A DNA stretch of 64,000 nucleotides. Origin: Serilophus lunatus (Eukaryota; Chordata; Aves; Passeriformes; Eurylaimidae). A program made the translations under genes and the position numbers. Position 1 is the first letter of the stretch, and every line of letters begins with the position of its first letter. The notes under the pieces were generated by a model. That model was not told the DNA's origin and searched no databases. It saw nothing but the letters and a program-made list of their open reading frames with translations. Where the stretch lies: positions 186,415 through 250,414 of the forward strand of contig VXBA01004184.1 in NCBI GenBank assembly GCA_013399895.1. Reading direction: 5' to 3'. This document shows positions 62,055 to 64,000 of the stretch, in pieces.

Positions 62055-62111
62055 CAGCTGAGGAAATCATGGCTTCAAAAAAGTCTTTTAATTCAATAAA
62101 AATGCCAAGAC
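62055..62111 (-). other. candidate 57-base internal exon, minus strand
   Basis: Minus strand: a long pyrimidine tract ending tctctacctag is followed by 57 bases and a consensus donor GTAAGTGAG. The only fully convincing frame is phase 1 to phase 1 and reads LGIFIELKDFFEAMISSA. Its phase fits exon B at 60787, where GT would complete the split glycine codon. Splice signals are stronger than at most decoys in this window. Function unknown. Confidence 0.35.
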
Positions 62112-64000
62112 CTAGGTAGAGAGTCCAAGTTGTTTGAAAGGAGAAGGAAAAGGATTGAAATTGAACACTGGAAGAAGCCATGAATTTCCTTTCTGTTAAT
62201 GTTAAGTCAAGTGAGACAGGATATATTTCCAGAAGCAAATGCAAGTTACTCTGGTTACAAACAAAAACTACTTAGTAAAACAACAACATACAAGCAATGT
62301 TATTAACTGATCCCTTCTGGCCTTACATTTCTTAAGTGTAAAGTTAACTCAGTTTGTGGTTTCTTAGTTTTTGCATTGGTCTCCAGCTAAAATACAAGTT
62401 GAAAGTATGGAGAGTAGTTTTCTTTGCATCTGTGAAAACACAGACCTAAGGCATTTTCAAACGTTCAGGAATTGCACAGATTCAGTCAGCCTCAGCTGAC
62501 CTCTGCAAAGCTCCTGCACCACTGAAGTACAAAGCAAAGCAGCCTAATTTAAAATCACCACCAAAGAGGCACACATTAAAGCATCCTCAAAATTATGCTA
62601 CTCTGCCCACTGAGAGGGAAGGGAAACTACGGGGCATCACCCAGAGCCCACACGTCTGCTCAGGAGTCTCTAAATGGGATTCAGCTTCTAGTGGCCCCTG
62701 TGGAAGCCTACCTGTGTTTTGGGCTTGGGACTATCCATGACTGAGATATATTCTAGTCAAACTTCAGACTTCCATTCTTCCTAGCCTGAACTAAGTTTGT
62801 CAGAAACAACCTGTGCCAAGCAAAATCACTACAAAACCTCTTCTACTGTCAGCATGACTTTGTATCACAGTATCAACAAGGTTGGAAGAGACCTGTGAGA
62901 TCACTGAGTCTAACCCATAACCCAACACCAACCCATCATCTAAACCATGACACTCAGTGCCTCATCCAGTCCTGTAATTGATGCTCCACAGATTGAGGAG
63001 GAGGCAAACCCTAGAAGAGATACATCAACTTCATCATCAGCCCCAGCATGGGTAATATCTACCTAAACATTGCTGCTTTCCAAATCAACATATTCGGATT
63101 CCTTTCCTCCTCAACAGATCCTCAGCTGGTGCCTGCAGAGTACCAGGAGCCTGAGATGGCAGTACACACATCTGAGCCTGGTCCAGGTTCTTTCTGTCCT
63201 TCACAAGAGTGGATTAACTGGTCAGAAAACGAGCGTAATTGAATCCCCTCATCCAGGCAGAGGGAGCACACAGCATCTTACCGAAATCTAGGTTTTTTGA
63301 GCAAATACCTACTGCATAGCTGCTACTTTCCCAGCAGCTGCACGTCTCTTACTCATTAACCCCTCCGATGAACCTGCAGTTTCTTAATAAGCCAACACAG
63401 CTTCTCAGTGAAGTCCGTGACAGCATCTGCTCCTCAGGAGCTTTAGGATACCTGTAGAGAGTGCCCAAGATGTCCTTTAGTTCCCAGAAATCTTATAAAA
63501 AGTGACACAAAGGAAAAGAAGCAAGGCTCCTGAAAAGAAAGCCCCTGAATGTGCTTGGTCTCAAAAAGAGGGTTATAAGACCCAAAGGGCATAAGTGCTC
63601 CCACATCATACATTCTGTGCTCTGTGAGGGTACACAGAAGCAGCTCCCAGGGCAGCACAGTCCTGTGGGACAACAGGGAGCACACCCGGCCCACCAGAGG
63701 GTCTGCACAGCTGCCTCTGTGCTGTGCTCTGCGTGTGAGCAGCAGCACTTGGCTGCGTAGCAGAGACCTTGCTGGCTGTCACTGCACAGCACTGAACACT
63801 GGGACAGGCTGCACTTTCAATTGCTGCAGGAAGCAGGAAAAACGATTCACATCCTTTCGGCCAACACTGAACCAGAGTGTCGCTCCAAGGCGAGAGAACT
63901 CCAGCAACAAAGGGAGCCGTCATCACACAGTGCAAAACCTCAAGTCCCTGATGCCCTGTGCTTACTCAGGAGCCTGATCCCACCCCTGTGCCTTCCCAGA
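62112..64000. other. non-coding sequence with a CR1 trace
   Basis: Apart from the CR1 fragment near 62.9 kb nothing is firmly assignable. A minus-strand open stretch at about 63360-63430 (DFTEKLCWLIKKLQ) behind an acceptor-like ctctctacag could be a further exon but lacks a good donor. Confidence 0.4.
62863..63010 (-). mobile_element. CR1 3'-end fragment, minus orientation
   Basis: The plus strand shows tcacagtatcaacaaggttg, then gaagagacctgtgagatcac and tgagtctaaccc, the inverted CR1 terminus, with about 100 further degraded bases (cactcagtgcctcatccagt). Old and short. Confidence 0.75.

Noticed and set aside
1..64000. CRISPR arrays, bacterial operons, phage genes, rRNA or standard tRNA genes
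   Set aside because: None seen. Repeats present are CR1 and simple sequence, and the gene structure is vertebrate.

Overview
The window looks like avian (sauropsid) nuclear DNA. It is intron- and intergenic-rich, about 40-45% GC, and littered with decayed CR1 LINE copies that carry the typical bird CR1 3' end. It has two runs of N where GC-rich promoter sequence failed to assemble. No bacterial, phage or organellar sequence was seen.

Only two protein-coding genes can be assigned with confidence. Both are on the + strand and both encode Hairy/Enhancer-of-split (HES) repressors ending in WRPW. The first (28143-29802, four exons, 227 aa) is complete. It has a bHLH with the HES-type proline in the basic region, an Orange domain and WRPW, and it resembles the Her8/Hes8-type genes of fish and amphibians, a type I believe mammals lack. 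The second (56730-57458) is HES6, seen as its start codon and its whole last exon; exons 2 and 3 lie inside an N run. Both have TATA promoters, the same phase of the last intron, and clear poly(A) signals. They form a tandem pair about 28 kb apart.

Region by region: 1-14.9 kb is non-coding sequence in which I can name no exon, with CR1 copies at about 5.1-6.1 and 8.1 kb. A CpG island with a 307-base gap lies at 14.93-15.54 kb and should be the promoter of an unidentified gene, with another CR1 copy abutting it. 16-28 kb is non-coding apart from one exon-like ORF at 18.7-18.9 kb and a candidate HES enhancer at 24.98-25.49 kb (SOX, POU octamer and four CAGATG E-boxes). 28-30.1 kb is the Hes8-like gene. 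30-55 kb is a long inter-HES interval holding an ancient L2/L3-type LINE reverse-transcriptase fragment (minus strand, 43.7-44.1 kb), an old CR1 (46.3-46.6 kb), a possible minus-strand transcript end (47.25-47.48 kb) and a small telomere-like repeat (48.47 kb). 55.3-58.2 kb is the HES6 CpG island, promoter and gene. 58.2-64 kb may contain 3' exons of an unidentified minus-strand gene converging on HES6.

Functionally, the two repressors would be expected to act in Notch-linked neurogenesis and progenitor timing. Perfect RBPJ (CSL) sites are visible in both upstream regions, and an AU-rich nonamer in the Hes8-like 3'UTR would fit a short-lived mRNA. The regulatory readings are inference from motifs alone.
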